Origin: Thermococcus sp. LS1
GTDB lineage: Archaea > Methanobacteriota_B > Thermococci > Thermococcales > Thermococcaceae
Reading direction: 5' to 3'
DNA length: 61,269 nucleotides
NCBI RefSeq assembly: GCF_012027395.1
Contig: NZ_SNUJ01000006.1
Location: 1 to 61,269 of the forward strand
The translations under genes and the position numbers were made by a program. Positions 1-9,564 of this stretch are shown in pieces. The notes below the pieces were generated by a model that saw only the letters and a list, made by a program, of their open reading frames with translations, was not told the DNA's origin and ran no database searches. Within the stretch, counting starts at the first letter, position 1. Every line of letters starts with the position of its first letter.

Positions 1-391
1 TCTCAACACGTCGGGAAGCTTTGCTTCCCACGAAGCGTTGACGGAAAAATTGCGTGCGATTCTGACGTGCTTGATTCTCGAGTGGGTTTACTCTTCAATT
101 GCTGGTTTTACAGTGTTTCACTCTCCACAAGGCGTCCTTCGGACGCCAGAAGAAAGTGAAACCACTTAAAGGAACCATTCTTGGGGTTAAACACTCCTCC
201 TAATGGCAATTCTTGAGAATGCACGCTCTCATCTCAGCCTTTTTGAAGGGAAAGGGACTCTTTTGGTCAAGCTTTTTGAAAAAGCCTGCTTTAGGGGGTC
301 ATACAGTCCCGTTTTCTTTAAAACTCCGGGACTAACGCGCCCCACCCCCAAACTTAGCCTTCGCGACGTTTTAATCTTGGACTATCGGGAA
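1..391. other. gene-free left edge with two strong hairpins
   Basis: No convincing coding sequence is seen on either strand. Two perfect short hairpins stand out: GGGAAGC-TTT-GCTTCCC near 13-29 and GGCGTCC-TTC-GGACGCC near 132-148. An open frame at 203-430 on the plus strand has an unremarkable composition, runs into the 3' end of the next gene and is not credible. The region could be the end of a gene or mobile element lying outside the window, or 3' structures of a transcript; nothing here decides between them. Confidence 0.4.
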
Positions 392-1621
392 TTAGTTCTG
401 GGCAAACTTAATTTTGCTAATCTCGTTTAGGAAGATCAAAGAGAGCCAAACAAGAATACTGACACATCCCTTGATGATAGTTCCTATCCATGTTGGATAG
501 GACATATGAAGGACATTGCGACTCACCATTATTGTCTTGTGGTATGTTTTATTTTCATTTAGAACAACATATTTCTCAGCATACAATGGGATAATTCCAT
601 CGCTTTTTGCAACTAATGTATAAGCTCCACCTCCAAGTTCTATGGTGCATTTCCCATTGTAGTCTGTTTTGCATATTAGTCCAGTAAATCTACCATCTTT
701 AAAATAGTTATGAGAGAGTACGTAAACTTTAATATTTGGGAGAGGATTCTTGTTAGTATCAACAACATTGATATTTAATGTTGCGGTCTTAGTGTATCTG
801 GAGGTTATATCAACTTTTGAGCCATTGGGATATATTGCGTAGACATAAGAGAGGGCCTTGCCCCATTTATCTTCATAAATTGAGGGAGAAGCGTTAAATA
901 TGCCTGCAGATGGGTCTACCACTATCCATGTCCCATTTATTAGAACTTCATCCCATGAATGATCCTCTCCAAGATTGTGTACCATTCTCACGGTTAAATT
1001 GGCATATTCTGCCATTCTCATAAACAACATTGCATATTCTCTACATGCACCACATTTTTTGCTCCCAATGATATCAACAACACTGTAATTTTCAATCCTC
1101 ATACATATAAACCAACCATAATGTTTGCTGTGATACAACGCTACTGAGCCAATGAGGGGGATACTAATGTCGCTAAAATATGTATTTTTCATAGTGGCAT
1201 GGACATATTCAAAGATAACCTCTGCTTTTTCATAGTCCGTTAAGTTTGGCGGTACTAGGTTTAATGTTGTGTTGTATAACTCTTCACGACTTCTGTGCTC
1301 CATATCTGTAAGTAGATATCCAGATGCAAGAGGGGAAAATAATGGACTCACAAGGATCAAAAGAAGTACGAGATAAAGAGGCCTAAATAATTTGATTTCA
1401 AGATGAATTCTTGACTGTTCTAGGATTTGGTGGGAATTTTGTTTGAGTATGTCCAACGCCCGAATAGACAAGACCAACCACAGCATCGAAACTCCAATTA
1501 TGTATATTCCGCTTCGGACGTATGAGAAATGCACAAACAGTAGAAGGAATGCTATGAGCAATAGCACTATTGTAGTTTTCTTTGCTTGTTTAATAGTGAG
1601 AGTTATTACTCTGTCGTGCAT
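392..1621 (-). CDS. membrane-anchored transglutaminase-like protein
   Basis: A 409-residue membrane protein of unknown role. Hydrophobic segments lie near residues 16-32, 38-55 and 80-100, followed by an extracytoplasmic transglutaminase-like core with the expected triad: Cys193 in CGACREY, His221 in EDHSW and Asp236 in VVDPSAG. After it comes a carboxypeptidase-regulatory-like beta domain (about 280-355, with SDGIIPLYAEKYV) and a last membrane helix near 375-395. Archaeal transglutaminase-like proteins of this sort are presumed thiol proteases or cross-linkers at the cell surface; the substrate is unknown. No Shine-Dalgarno motif precedes the ATG, but an AT-rich TATA-like stretch lies about 25-30 bases upstream, so the mRNA may be leaderless. 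Base composition is AT-richer than its neighbours, which fits recent acquisition. Confidence 0.75.
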   Translation of the reverse strand: MHDRVITLTIKQAKKTTIVLLLIAFLLLFVHFSYVRSGIYIIGVSMLWLVLSIRALDILKQNSHQILEQSRIHLEIKLFRPLYLVLLLILVSPLFSPLASGYLLTDMEHRSREELYNTTLNLVPPNLTDYEKAEVIFEYVHATMKNTYFSDISIPLIGSVALYHSKHYGWFICMRIENYSVVDIIGSKKCGACREYAMLFMRMAEYANLTVRMVHNLGEDHSWDEVLINGTWIVVDPSAGIFNASPSIYEDKWGKALSYVYAIYPNGSKVDITSRYTKTATLNINVVDTNKNPLPNIKVYVLSHNYFKDGRFTGLICKTDYNGKCTIELGGGAYTLVAKSDGIIPLYAEKYVVLNENKTYHKTIMVSRNVLHMSYPTWIGTIIKGCVSILVWLSLIFLNEISKIKFAQN

Positions 1622-1683
1622 GATTTAATCTCGAGAGTTTTTAGGACTTAAAATTTTAGGCTAAAAATAAAAAGAAAAGCTCC

Positions 1684-2979
1684 TCACGGATACAACCTAC
1701 TGGGCGTCCTCGGGAAGAGCGTGGCCCAGCGGACGTGGTCAAGCTTCAGCACCCAGGCGACGAGCCTCTCCAGGCCGAGGCCGAAGCCGCTGTGTGGAAC
1801 GCTGCCGTACTTCCTCAGGTCGAGGTACCACTCGTAGTCCTTGGGATCCATGCCCTCGTCGAGAATCCTCTGCACGAGCTTGTCGTAGTCGTCCTCACGC
1901 TGGCTTCCACCGATGACCTCGCCGTACCCTTCTGGCGCGAGCATGTCTGCCGCGAGAACCTTCCTCGGGTCCTCCGGGTCTTCCTTCATGTAGAAGGCCT
2001 TGATGTGCTTCGGATAGCCGTAGACGAAGAACGGGCTCTCGAACTCCTGCGTTAAAATCCTCTCCTCGTCGGCGCCCATGTCCTCGCCCCACTCTATCTG
2101 AACGCCCTTGCTCTGGAGTATGTCTATCGCCTCGTCGTAGCTTATCCTCGGGAACGGTGGAACCGTGTTCTTGAGCGTCGTTAAGTCCTTCCTGAAGGTC
2201 TCGATGTCGCTCCTTCTCAGCTCAAGCGTCCTCTGCACCATGTAGCTGACGAGCTCCTCCTCAACCTTCATGATGTCCCAGAGGTCCATCCAGGCAGCCT
2301 CAAGCTCGAGGTGCCAGAACTCTGTGAGGTGCCTCCTCGTCCTGCTCTTTTCAGCCCTGAAGCTCGGCGTGAGCGACCAGACCTTCTCGAGGCCGAAGAT
2401 GGCCGCCTCGAGGTAGAGCTGGGCCGACTGGCTCAGGTAGGCGTAGCGGTCGAAGTACTTGAGCTTGAAGAGCGTTGCGCCGCCTTCAACAGCTCCAGTG
2501 ACGAGTATCGGCGGGAAGACCTCGTACCAGCCGTCCTGGAGGAGCCACTCGCGAGCGGCCTGCATCATGGTTGCCTTGACCTTCATTATGCTCGCAACCT
2601 TCGGCGAGTGAAGGTGCAGGTGTCTCACGTCGAGCAGGAACTCGTCGCTCGCGTCCTTCGTTATCGGGAAGAAGTCCACGTTCTGAATGACCTGAATCTT
2701 ATCGGCCTGGACTTCCACACCAGTCGGAGCCCTTGGATCGGCCTTAACAACGCCCTCAATGATAACGCTCGACTCAATTCCGACCTTCTTGGCCTCGGCG
2801 TAGGCCTCTTCGCTCAGCTCCTTCTTGAATATCGTCTGAACTATTCCGCTCGAGTCTCTAAGCACTATGAAGACCTTCTTTCCGACTTCCCTCTTTCTGT
2901 AAACCCATCCGGCGAGCTTGACGCGCTTACCTTCCATATCGGGTCTAACGTCCGCGCAATAAATCTTATCAATCATCAT
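1684..2979 (-). CDS. asnS: asparaginyl-tRNA synthetase
   Basis: Class IIb aminoacyl-tRNA synthetase charging tRNA-Asn, about 431 residues. An N-terminal OB-fold anticodon-binding domain (about 1-100, with VKLAGWVYRKR) is followed by the catalytic core: motif 2 around FRAEKSRTRRHLTEFWHLE and motif 3 in GFGLGLERLVAW near the C-terminus. The SQSAQLYLEAA stretch and the PHSGFGLGLERL ending fit AsnRS better than the archaeal non-discriminating AspRS. A GGAGGTGG motif lies just before ATGATG; the GTG six bases further upstream is part of that site, so the ATG at 2979 or 2976 is preferred. Its presence suggests direct charging of Asn rather than only transamidation. Confidence 0.9.
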   Translation of the reverse strand: MMIDKIYCADVRPDMEGKRVKLAGWVYRKREVGKKVFIVLRDSSGIVQTIFKKELSEEAYAEAKKVGIESSVIIEGVVKADPRAPTGVEVQADKIQVIQNVDFFPITKDASDEFLLDVRHLHLHSPKVASIMKVKATMMQAAREWLLQDGWYEVFPPILVTGAVEGGATLFKLKYFDRYAYLSQSAQLYLEAAIFGLEKVWSLTPSFRAEKSRTRRHLTEFWHLELEAAWMDLWDIMKVEEELVSYMVQRTLELRRSDIETFRKDLTTLKNTVPPFPRISYDEAIDILQSKGVQIEWGEDMGADEERILTQEFESPFFVYGYPKHIKAFYMKEDPEDPRKVLAADMLAPEGYGEVIGGSQREDDYDKLVQRILDEGMDPKDYEWYLDLRKYGSVPHSGFGLGLERLVAWVLKLDHVRWATLFPRTPSRLYP

Positions 2980-3216
2980 TACCACCTCCAGAGGCTTTGA
3001 AAGGGGCTTTATAACGGTAGCGATTCCAGACTACCCACGTTAACAGAAGAGCGTCAATTTATCCACGGCTCAAGGGCGGTTATTCCCTTCCTTATCATCA
3101 GTATCGGCGGCATGGCTCTACTTTCCCTTTTCGGCATTTAAATCCTTTGGGCGATTTTATGTCGTTGTGTCAAAATTTTTAAGTATCCAGATGGCAGATA
3201 TCCAAAGGGTGATGGG

Positions 3217-4479
3217 ATGTTTGCGCTCATTGGTACCCTGGTTGATGCTGAGAAGGTTCTGAAAAATCATGCAGTTTTGGTGGATGGAACCGAGGTAATC
3301 AACGTTATTCCCAGAGATAAGCTTGGGGAATACGAAGTTGATGAAATCTACGGCGGCGATGGTTACCTCGTTCTGCCGGGTCTAATCAACACTCACACCC
3401 ACGTGGCCATGGCCAAACTCCGCGGACTTGGCGAGGATCTGCCAATAGAGCGCTGGCTTAAGGAGGTAATCTGGCCCACTGAGCTCAACTGGACGTCCGA
3501 GGAAATCCGCCGCTGGGCGCTCCTTGGAATGGCAGAGGCTTTGGCCAACGGCTCCACAACGATAAATGACCACTACTTCTTTGCCGATGAGATAGCCAGG
3601 GCCGCTCGGGAGCTTGGAATCCGCGCCTTCATCGGGCAGACTGTGATGGACCTGGTGGATTTTCCCATCGCGGAGCCTGAAAAGGGCTTCAAATTCTTCA
3701 AGCACTGGGAAGGAAAAGACGAACTCGTCAAACCCACTTTAGCTCCCCACGCAACGAATACAGTCTCACTTGAGCTCATGCGCGAAATCGGTGCCTTTGC
3801 CCGCGAGAGAAATGCCCTACTTCACGTTCACCTCTCCCAGAGCAGGGAGGAAGTCAGGGCCGTTAAGGAGCGCTACGGACTCGCTCCCGTGGAATACCTT
3901 GCTGAGGCCGGCGTTCTCCATGAAAACCTCATCGGCGTGCACGGGATATACTTGAGCGAGGAGGAGGTTCAGCTCTACTCCAGGAGCGGAGCCACTCTCG
4001 TCCACTGCTCCCTCAGTATGGCGAAGCTTGAGGCAAGGATAGCTCCGATAATTGAGCTTTACGAGGCAGGGACGAACATAGCGCTGGGCAATGACTCGCC
4101 AAACCCCGTTGGCGTTATGGACATGTTCACTGAAATGCGCTTTGCGGCCGTGCTTAACAAGGTCTGGCGGAAAAGGACGGACGTGGCCAGCACGAGGGAA
4201 GTTTTCAGCTGGGCCACCGTTGGTGGAGCCAGGGCTCTGAAGCTTAAAGCCGGGCTGATAAAACCCGGCTATCTCGCCGACCTTGTGCTCATAAACGCGA
4301 GGAAGCCGCAGTTCCTGCCCGGGGAGAACGTTTACTCTCATCTCGTCTACTCCACAAGGGGAAGCGACGTCGAGCTTGTGATAGTGAACGGGGAAGTAGT
4401 CTACAGAAACGGCGTATTCACGAAGCTTGGAAAAACGCTGGAAGAATTATGGGAAGAGCTCAGACCTTCCGAACGATGA
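3217..4479 (+). CDS. mtaD: methylthioadenosine/S-adenosylhomocysteine deaminase-type amidohydrolase
   Basis: Metal-dependent amidohydrolase (420 residues) of the MTA/SAH deaminase family, which converts methylthioadenosine or S-adenosylhomocysteine to the inosyl forms. The metal ligands are visible: the HTH pair at residues 60-62, further histidines in HLSQSREEV and HGIYL, and Asp in NDSPNPVG. A beta-sandwich flanks the barrel at both ends, as is usual. A GGGTGATGGG site precedes the ATG and a TATA-like TTTTTAAGT lies about 35 bases upstream. The 3' end overlaps the convergent nfeD gene by 20 bases. Related families (guanine or chlorohydrolase-like deaminases) cannot be fully excluded. An MTA-pathway enzyme, mtnA, lies at 32.6 kb. 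Confidence 0.8.
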   Translation: MFALIGTLVDAEKVLKNHAVLVDGTEVINVIPRDKLGEYEVDEIYGGDGYLVLPGLINTHTHVAMAKLRGLGEDLPIERWLKEVIWPTELNWTSEEIRRWALLGMAEALANGSTTINDHYFFADEIARAARELGIRAFIGQTVMDLVDFPIAEPEKGFKFFKHWEGKDELVKPTLAPHATNTVSLELMREIGAFARERNALLHVHLSQSREEVRAVKERYGLAPVEYLAEAGVLHENLIGVHGIYLSEEEVQLYSRSGATLVHCSLSMAKLEARIAPIIELYEAGTNIALGNDSPNPVGVMDMFTEMRFAAVLNKVWRKRTDVASTREVFSWATVGGARALKLKAGLIKPGYLADLVLINARKPQFLPGENVYSHLVYSTRGSDVELVIVNGEVVYRNGVFTKLGKTLEELWEELRPSER

Positions 4480-4873
4480 GCTTGACGCCATCAACGTTGA
4501 TGACCTCGACGATGTCCCCTATCTTCAGCCTATCCTCGCTGAGGGCTATCCACTTATCGCCCTCGAGCTCGACGAGGTAGTGCTCCTTTCCGACCTCGAC
4601 AACCTTTCCCCTTTTACCTTTGAGCTCGAAGGTGTACTTCGGCTTTCCGACGTCCTGGACGTCCCTCTTGATGTACCTCCCGATGACCATGTAGGAAATC
4701 ACTGCCGCCACGAGTGAAACGACGAAGGACTCTGTGAAGCTCCAGCCGAAGCCGAGGAGCAGCCCGAGGACGGCGAAGGCAACGCCTATTGGAGTGATGA
4801 AAGCAGTGACCATCATGTCGAGCACTATTATCAGCAGCCCCAAAATTAAGAGGGAGATGGGAAGGGCATCCAT
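4460..4873 (-). CDS. short NfeD-like membrane protein
   Basis: A 137-residue NfeD-family protein of the short type: two to three membrane helices in residues 5-75, then a C-terminal OB-fold domain (about 80-137, with [10 protein letters not shown] and [17 protein letters not shown]). The ClpP-like protease domain found in long NfeD proteins is absent. The gene follows the stomatin gene by 19 bases, and NfeD-stomatin pairs are a widespread conserved arrangement; NfeD is thought to work with the SPFH protein in membrane quality control or lipid microdomains. A GGTGAG site precedes the ATG. Its last 20 bases overlap the 3' end of the convergent deaminase gene. Confidence 0.85.
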   Translation of the reverse strand: MDALPISLLILGLLIIVLDMMVTAFITPIGVAFAVLGLLLGFGWSFTESFVVSLVAAVISYMVIGRYIKRDVQDVGKPKYTFELKGKRGKVVEVGKEHYLVELEGDKWIALSEDRLKIGDIVEVINVDGVKLIVRKV

Positions 4874-4892
4874 AGCTTCTCACCGTTGGCCG

Positions 4893-5849
4893 TTAGCCCA
4901 TAATGTCCTTAAGCTTTTCGAGGTCGGGGTCACTTGAGCTTTCGGTTCCCTCGACGGGTTTCTTCTCGTTTTTTGGTGGCTCTGGCAGGGGGGTATCTTT
5001 AACCTTCTGGAGGATTCTCAGGAGGCCTATTAGCGCCTCGGTGTCGTACGGGACGATGAGGTTGCCGTACTTGGCCAGTTCGGGCATCTTCTCGATGTAC
5101 TGGAGGGTTAGGTACTTCTCATCCGCCATCTTCAGCGCCTCAAGGACCTTCCTTATGGCCTCGGCCTGACCCTCGGCGATGAGTATCTGCCTCTGCTTCT
5201 CACCCTCTGCCTTGAGTATCGCCGCCTGCTTCTGTCCTTCAGCCTCTTTGATGGCGCTCTCCTTCTTACCCTCTGCGAGGAGGATCATGGCCCTCTTCTC
5301 ACGCTCGGCAGTCATCTGCTTGGCCATTGCCTCCTGGATGTCCTTCGGCGGGTCAATCCTCTGTATCTCAACGCGCGTTATCTTGACGCCCCAGCGGTCT
5401 GTTATCTTGTCAAGTTCCTCACGGAGGCGGGCGTTGATAATGTCCCTGCCGCTGAGCGTCTCGTCGAGCTCCATCTCACCGATTATTGCACGCAGGTTTG
5501 TCTGGGCGAGCTTGACGATGGCCAGGAGGAAGTCGCTGACGTTGTAAACGACCTTAACAGGGTCGAGAATCTGGTAGTAGACGACGGCATCGACGGTGAC
5601 GACGACGTTATCCTTACAGATGACCTCCTGGGGTGGGACATCCACGACGTGTTCGCGCATGTCCACAACCTTTACTCGCTCCATGAAGGGAATTATGAAG
5701 TGTATCCCTGGCTCGAGGATTCTGTTGAACTTTCCGAGCCTCTCGACGAGGCCCTTCTGGTACGGCCGAATTACCTTGACGCTCAGCAGGAGCATTATCA
5801 AAAGAAAAACTCCCAGAATCAGCAGGGCGGCACTTGCGAAGGCCGGCAT
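4893..5849 (-). CDS. SPFH/stomatin-like protein
   Basis: Stomatin/prohibitin-family protein (318 residues). An N-terminal membrane helix (about 5-25) is followed by the SPFH domain (about 28-180, including RPYQKGLVERLGKF and GRDIINARLREEL) and a long Glu/Ala/Lys coiled coil (about 185-240, with repeated AEGEKQ/AEGQ). The tail is Pro/Glu/Lys rich. Stomatins form oligomeric membrane scaffolds, and in Pyrococcus a homologue is cleaved by an NfeD-type protease. The gene is first in an operon with the short nfeD. A GGAGGCGAT site precedes the ATG. The promoter is divergent from the PAPS-reductase-like gene at 5964. Confidence 0.9.
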   Translation of the reverse strand: MPAFASAALLILGVFLLIMLLLSVKVIRPYQKGLVERLGKFNRILEPGIHFIIPFMERVKVVDMREHVVDVPPQEVICKDNVVVTVDAVVYYQILDPVKVVYNVSDFLLAIVKLAQTNLRAIIGEMELDETLSGRDIINARLREELDKITDRWGVKITRVEIQRIDPPKDIQEAMAKQMTAEREKRAMILLAEGKKESAIKEAEGQKQAAILKAEGEKQRQILIAEGQAEAIRKVLEALKMADEKYLTLQYIEKMPELAKYGNLIVPYDTEALIGLLRILQKVKDTPLPEPPKNEKKPVEGTESSSDPDLEKLKDIMG

Positions 5850-5963
5850 TACTATCGCCTCCAGTTAGTTTTCAAACTAAAAAGAATAAAACTCTTTATA
5901 AGCATTTCTGTTGAAGGACGACTTTATAAACCCCTCCACCTTCTGGAGGTCAGGTGAGAGAAA

Positions 5964-7856
5964 ATGGGAAGGCCAGTCTTCCTCGGTAAGGCTTACATTC
6001 ACTGGTGTGGAGAATGCAACGTCCCGCTCATTGACGAGAGCTGCGCCGTTCACGGAAAGGAGAGCGTTTTCCGCCTCAACATCACACCTCCCGGCGACCT
6101 GCGCTTTGCTTTCGAGAGGGACATCGAGTTCATACGCTCGATCTTCAGGGAGCACTACGGGGTCGATGTCGGCGAACTCTTTGACAGAAAGGTGGTTCTC
6201 CTCAACAAGACGCCCGGAGAGGACGACGCCTACGAGATAATCGTCGACGGCTACGTTTTCGGCTGGATACGCTTCGACCCAATCGAGCTCCGCTGGAAGC
6301 CAGGCTTAAAGGCTGAGGGTGCAATCGCCCTGTGGAAGCGCTTCGGGAAGAGGATGAAGAAGTGGATAATCGTTGATGAGGGTGCGATAAAGCCCATCTT
6401 AAGCGGCTCCAACCTCCTCCCGGTTGGCATCCTGGAGGCCGAGGAGAGCATCAAGGTCGGCGACGACGTGGTTCTCATCTCACCTAGCGGTGAGGTCGTG
6501 GCGACGGGTATAGCAAAGAAGGATTACAGCTCGCTGATCGCCAGGGAGCGCGGAACAGGTGTCAAAGTCAGAAGACAAAAGAGCGTGAACTACCGTGAGG
6601 GAAGAAAGGCCATGATGGAAGATGTCCTCCGGGCGAACAGCATCGAGCTCGAGAAGAAGGTGGCGGAAGCGAAGCGCTTCATGAGAAAAACTGCCATGCG
6701 CTACTCTGACCTGCCGATAGCGGTGGCTTTCTCTGGCGGAAAGGACAGCCTCGCCGTTCTCGGCCTTGCTTTGGAGGAGTTCGGCGACGAGGGCTTCACA
6801 GTCTTCTTCAACAACACGGGCATAGAATTCCCCGAAACGCTTGAATACGTTGAGGAGCTCAGGAAAGAACTCGAGCCGAAGGGGATAAAGTTCGTCGTTG
6901 CAGATGCTGGAGACGCCTTCTGGAGGGCACTTCACGTCTTCTCGCCGCCTGGAAGGGACTACCGCTGGTGCTGTAAGGTCACTAAGCTCGGCCCGATAAC
7001 GATGGCGATAAAGGAGAACTACCCGAAGGGCGTCCTGATGTTCGTCGGCCAGAGGAAGTACGAGAGCATAAAGCGCTTCAAGCAGCCCAGGATATGGAAG
7101 AACCCCTGGGTGCCCAATGAGACTGGTGCCTCTCCGATATTCCACTGGCGCGCTTTGGAGGTATGGCTCTACATCTTCTCCAGGAAGCTGAAATACAACC
7201 CGCTCTACGAGGAGAGACTCGATAGGATAGGTTGCTTCCTCTGTCCGAGCTCGTCTCTGGCAGAGATCTACACGCTGAAGGAGGAGAAGCCCGAGCTCTG
7301 GGCCAAGTGGGAAAACGAGCTGGAGCGCTGGAGGAGGCGCTTTAACCTTCCTAAGGAGTGGATAACCTACGGTTTCTGGCGCTGGAAGAAGCTGAGCAGG
7401 GGCGAGAAGGCGATAGCAAGAGAGCTCGGCATTGAAATTTCGGAGGAGCGCTCCTGGGAGCCGGTCAAATACACCATCGAGGAGGAGGACAGTGTCTTCA
7501 CGGTGCGCTTTAACACGGTGGTCAACCTTAGGAGGATTAAGGAAGTCGCTCCTATCCTCGGCGATGTTGAGGAAGGCGAAAACTACATAAGGGCGGGGAA
7601 AGTTACATTTAGACCAGATGGCGCCTATACCGATGACTTCAACGAAGCCCTGCAGGCTTACTATCTCGTTAAGAGGGCCTACGAATGCGTTGGCTGTGGT
7701 GTCTGCGTGGGCAAGTGTCCTGAAGGAGCACTCAGCATAGATCCCGTGAGCAAAAAGATAATGGTGAATCCCGAGCTCTGCATCCACTGCAGGGAGTGTA
7801 TGGACGTATGCCCGCTCCTGAAAATCAAAAATCCCGAAGAAGGAAGCCAGCTCTGA
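5964..7856 (+). CDS. PAPS-reductase-like protein with zinc ribbon and ferredoxin domain
   Basis: A 630-residue multidomain protein. Residues 15-30 form a possible zinc ribbon (Cys15, Cys18, Cys27, His30). A PUA-like region follows (about 150-210). The adenine-nucleotide alpha-hydrolase core has the PP-loop SGGKDS at residues 257-262. A CC pair (WCCKVTK) and a later CxxC (IGCFLCP) match the 4Fe-4S ligand pattern of APS/PAPS reductases. The C-terminus carries an 8Fe ferredoxin unit with Cys at 575, 578, 581, 585 and 606, 609, 612, 616. The reaction is unknown: sulfur or thiolation chemistry on RNA or a nucleotide is as plausible as sulfate reduction. A GGTGAG site sets the start and a TTTATAAAC TATA box lies near 5931. 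Confidence 0.8.
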   Translation: MGRPVFLGKAYIHWCGECNVPLIDESCAVHGKESVFRLNITPPGDLRFAFERDIEFIRSIFREHYGVDVGELFDRKVVLLNKTPGEDDAYEIIVDGYVFGWIRFDPIELRWKPGLKAEGAIALWKRFGKRMKKWIIVDEGAIKPILSGSNLLPVGILEAEESIKVGDDVVLISPSGEVVATGIAKKDYSSLIARERGTGVKVRRQKSVNYREGRKAMMEDVLRANSIELEKKVAEAKRFMRKTAMRYSDLPIAVAFSGGKDSLAVLGLALEEFGDEGFTVFFNNTGIEFPETLEYVEELRKELEPKGIKFVVADAGDAFWRALHVFSPPGRDYRWCCKVTKLGPITMAIKENYPKGVLMFVGQRKYESIKRFKQPRIWKNPWVPNETGASPIFHWRALEVWLYIFSRKLKYNPLYEERLDRIGCFLCPSSSLAEIYTLKEEKPELWAKWENELERWRRRFNLPKEWITYGFWRWKKLSRGEKAIARELGIEISEERSWEPVKYTIEEEDSVFTVRFNTVVNLRRIKEVAPILGDVEEGENYIRAGKVTFRPDGAYTDDFNEALQAYYLVKRAYECVGCGVCVGKCPEGALSIDPVSKKIMVNPELCIHCRECMDVCPLLKIKNPEEGSQL

Positions 7857-8755
7857 TCGGGCTATTCCTGACTCTCTTCATTTTGGCAGCGTCCCTGGCG
7901 GGCGGGCAGACCTATGACTATGAAATAAACGCCTACGCAGTCTATTTTGAGGTCATCAATCCGGACGATATTAAGGAAACTATAGAGATAGACCTGACCT
8001 CGCATACAAACCTGAGCCAGTACGTTATCTACACGGACTACCCGGTTGATAACCCGAGCGCCATTGTGGAGTTGGGCAACAGCGTTGAGACAATAAACGT
8101 GACCGTCAGAGAGGTGCTCGATGGGACCAACGCGGTCTACCTCAACTTCCCGATGCTTAAACCTGGCCAGAGCGCCAGAATAAAGCTTACCTTCGAGACA
8201 AGAGGGATGATAAGTGAGGCCGATGGTAAGGAGCAGTTCACATACTACATCAAGTTCAGCCAGCCAGTTGGGGTTTTCCACATGCAGCTGCTCGTTCCTA
8301 AGGGCTACGCGATTCTCTCGCCGATAATCCCATCTCCGGACAAGGTCGAAAGCTCCACCAACAGGCTTCTCCTCGAGTGGACGAGGAATAACATTCGTGC
8401 GGGGGACGAGTTTTACTTCATCGTCGGCTTCTCTGGCGAGATAAAGATCGAGAAGCCTTCGCCGCTGACTTACCTTGTCCTCTTCCTCGCAGGCCTGCTC
8501 CTTGGCGCCAGTGGTGTTTACGGCTACTTCCTTTACAACGAGCGGAAGCGTGAGAAGGAGATGGAGTTCCTGAGGAGCGACGAGGAGAAGATACTGGCAA
8601 TCCTCCGTGAGGGTCCAGTTCTCCAGAGTGAGCTCGCTGAAAAGCTCGGCGTTTCCAAAGCGAAGGTCAGCATAATCCTCAGGGAGATGGAGGAGAAGGG
8701 CCTCATCACGCGCGTGAAAGAGGGCAGAACCTACCGCATCTATATCAAAGAGTAG
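7796..8755 (+). CDS. secreted-domain membrane protein with C-terminal winged helix
   Basis: About 319 residues from a GTG at 7796, or slightly fewer from the in-frame ATG at 7808. It overlaps the preceding gene by up to 61 bases and is probably translated from the same mRNA. An N-terminal signal or anchor helix (about 18-36) leads into an extracytoplasmic beta-rich domain (about 40-220); a second membrane helix lies near 225-245; and a cytoplasmic winged-helix DNA-binding domain of MarR-like type ends the protein (EKLGVSKAKVSIILREMEEKGLI). This layout resembles archaeal membrane-bound transcription regulators (DUF7345/DUF7343 type). It may carry an outside signal straight to DNA; ligand and targets are unknown. 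Confidence 0.7.
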   Translation: MYGRMPAPENQKSRRRKPALIGLFLTLFILAASLAGGQTYDYEINAYAVYFEVINPDDIKETIEIDLTSHTNLSQYVIYTDYPVDNPSAIVELGNSVETINVTVREVLDGTNAVYLNFPMLKPGQSARIKLTFETRGMISEADGKEQFTYYIKFSQPVGVFHMQLLVPKGYAILSPIIPSPDKVESSTNRLLLEWTRNNIRAGDEFYFIVGFSGEIKIEKPSPLTYLVLFLAGLLLGASGVYGYFLYNERKREKEMEFLRSDEEKILAILREGPVLQSELAEKLGVSKAKVSIILREMEEKGLITRVKEGRTYRIYIKE

Positions 8756-8796
8756 CTTTATAAACCGCTCCTCTCTTCTTCCCACTGGTGAGAGAC

Positions 8797-9405
8797 ATGG
8801 AGGAGTACTTCATCTGTCCTGAGTGCGGTAGCGATGACGTTGAAGTCATCAAAGAGAGAGGAAGGGAGCTTACCCTTCGCTGCAACGAGTGCGGCAACGT
8901 GTGGATCATAACGCTTCCCAAGATCGTAAAGGTTCCGCTCATAGTTAGCAAGCACGAGAGGAGCTTCAAGACCTTCGCGGAGCTCCCGGAAGGCGAGGAA
9001 ATCAAGGTCGGCGACATAGTTGAAACCGAGGATGACGAGGTTAGAATTACCGGCATAGAGCTCGAAGGCGATAAGCGGGTGAATAAGGCCAAGATAGGGG
9101 AGATTAAAACGCTGTGGGGCGAGAGTTTAACCTATCCGAAGGTCATCAAGGTCTCCATCTATCTGCCGAAGGGAGTAACGCAGGCCTTCAAGGTTAAGGT
9201 GCCGCGCGATGAGGAGTTCGTCATCGGCGAGGTTCTCGAGGTTGGCGGCTACACATTCAAAATAGAGAAGATAAAGACGGAAACCAAGATGCTCCACCAC
9301 GGCAAGGCCAGGGCTGACAAGATAGTCGCCCTGATGGGGCATCACATACCACGTGCCCACGCGAGGAGGAGCTTAGAAATCTACCGCGGCTATGATGAGA
9401 GCTGA
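8797..9405 (+). CDS. HVO_0476-family zinc-ribbon protein
   Basis: A 202-residue protein with an N-terminal zinc ribbon (CPECGS and CNECGN, about residues 6-31) and a C-terminal beta-rich region ending in a basic segment (HHIPRAHARRSLEIYRG). It resembles the archaeal HVO_0476 zinc-finger family, of unknown function but often near translation genes, as here. The GTG at 8788 is inside the GGTGAG ribosome site; the ATG at 8797 is the real start. TATA-like CTTTATAAAC lies about 30 bases upstream. The last codons (tat gat gag agc tga) contain a C-box-like ATGATGA, discussed under the guide RNA at 9390. Confidence 0.75.
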   Translation: MEEYFICPECGSDDVEVIKERGRELTLRCNECGNVWIITLPKIVKVPLIVSKHERSFKTFAELPEGEEIKVGDIVETEDDEVRITGIELEGDKRVNKAKIGEIKTLWGESLTYPKVIKVSIYLPKGVTQAFKVKVPRDEEFVIGEVLEVGGYTFKIEKIKTETKMLHHGKARADKIVALMGHHIPRAHARRSLEIYRGYDES

Positions 9406-9454
9406 GCTTTTCCTTTTCCTGACTCCCGGATGATGAGCTTGGCCGCTGCTGATG
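9390..9454 (+). ncRNA. candidate C/D box guide RNA
   Basis: Elements in order: C-like box ATGATGA (9392-9398, inside the end of the upstream coding sequence), D' box CTGA (9419-9422), six-base spacer, C' box GATGATGA (9429-9436), 12-base guide 9437-9448, D box CTGA (9449-9452). The C'/D half is textbook; the C/D' guide is about 20 bases, longer than the usual 10-13, which lowers confidence. Such RNAs direct ribose 2'-O-methylation by the L7Ae-Nop5-fibrillarin complex. The next gene downstream is rpl7ae. I could not match the guides to rRNA or tRNA. Confidence 0.5.
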
Positions 9455-9564
9455 GCGGCCGTTTCGTTCTGCCTTTCCCGCCGGCTATCGAAATCCTTTT
9501 AAACCATCGCCCAGAATTGAGCACGCAAAACTCGATGAACGATGAGGTATCGGAGGGATGAAGG

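Noticed and set aside
203-430. 75-codon plus-strand frame near the left edge
   Set aside because: Overlaps the end of the transglutaminase gene, no ribosome site, composition not protein-like.
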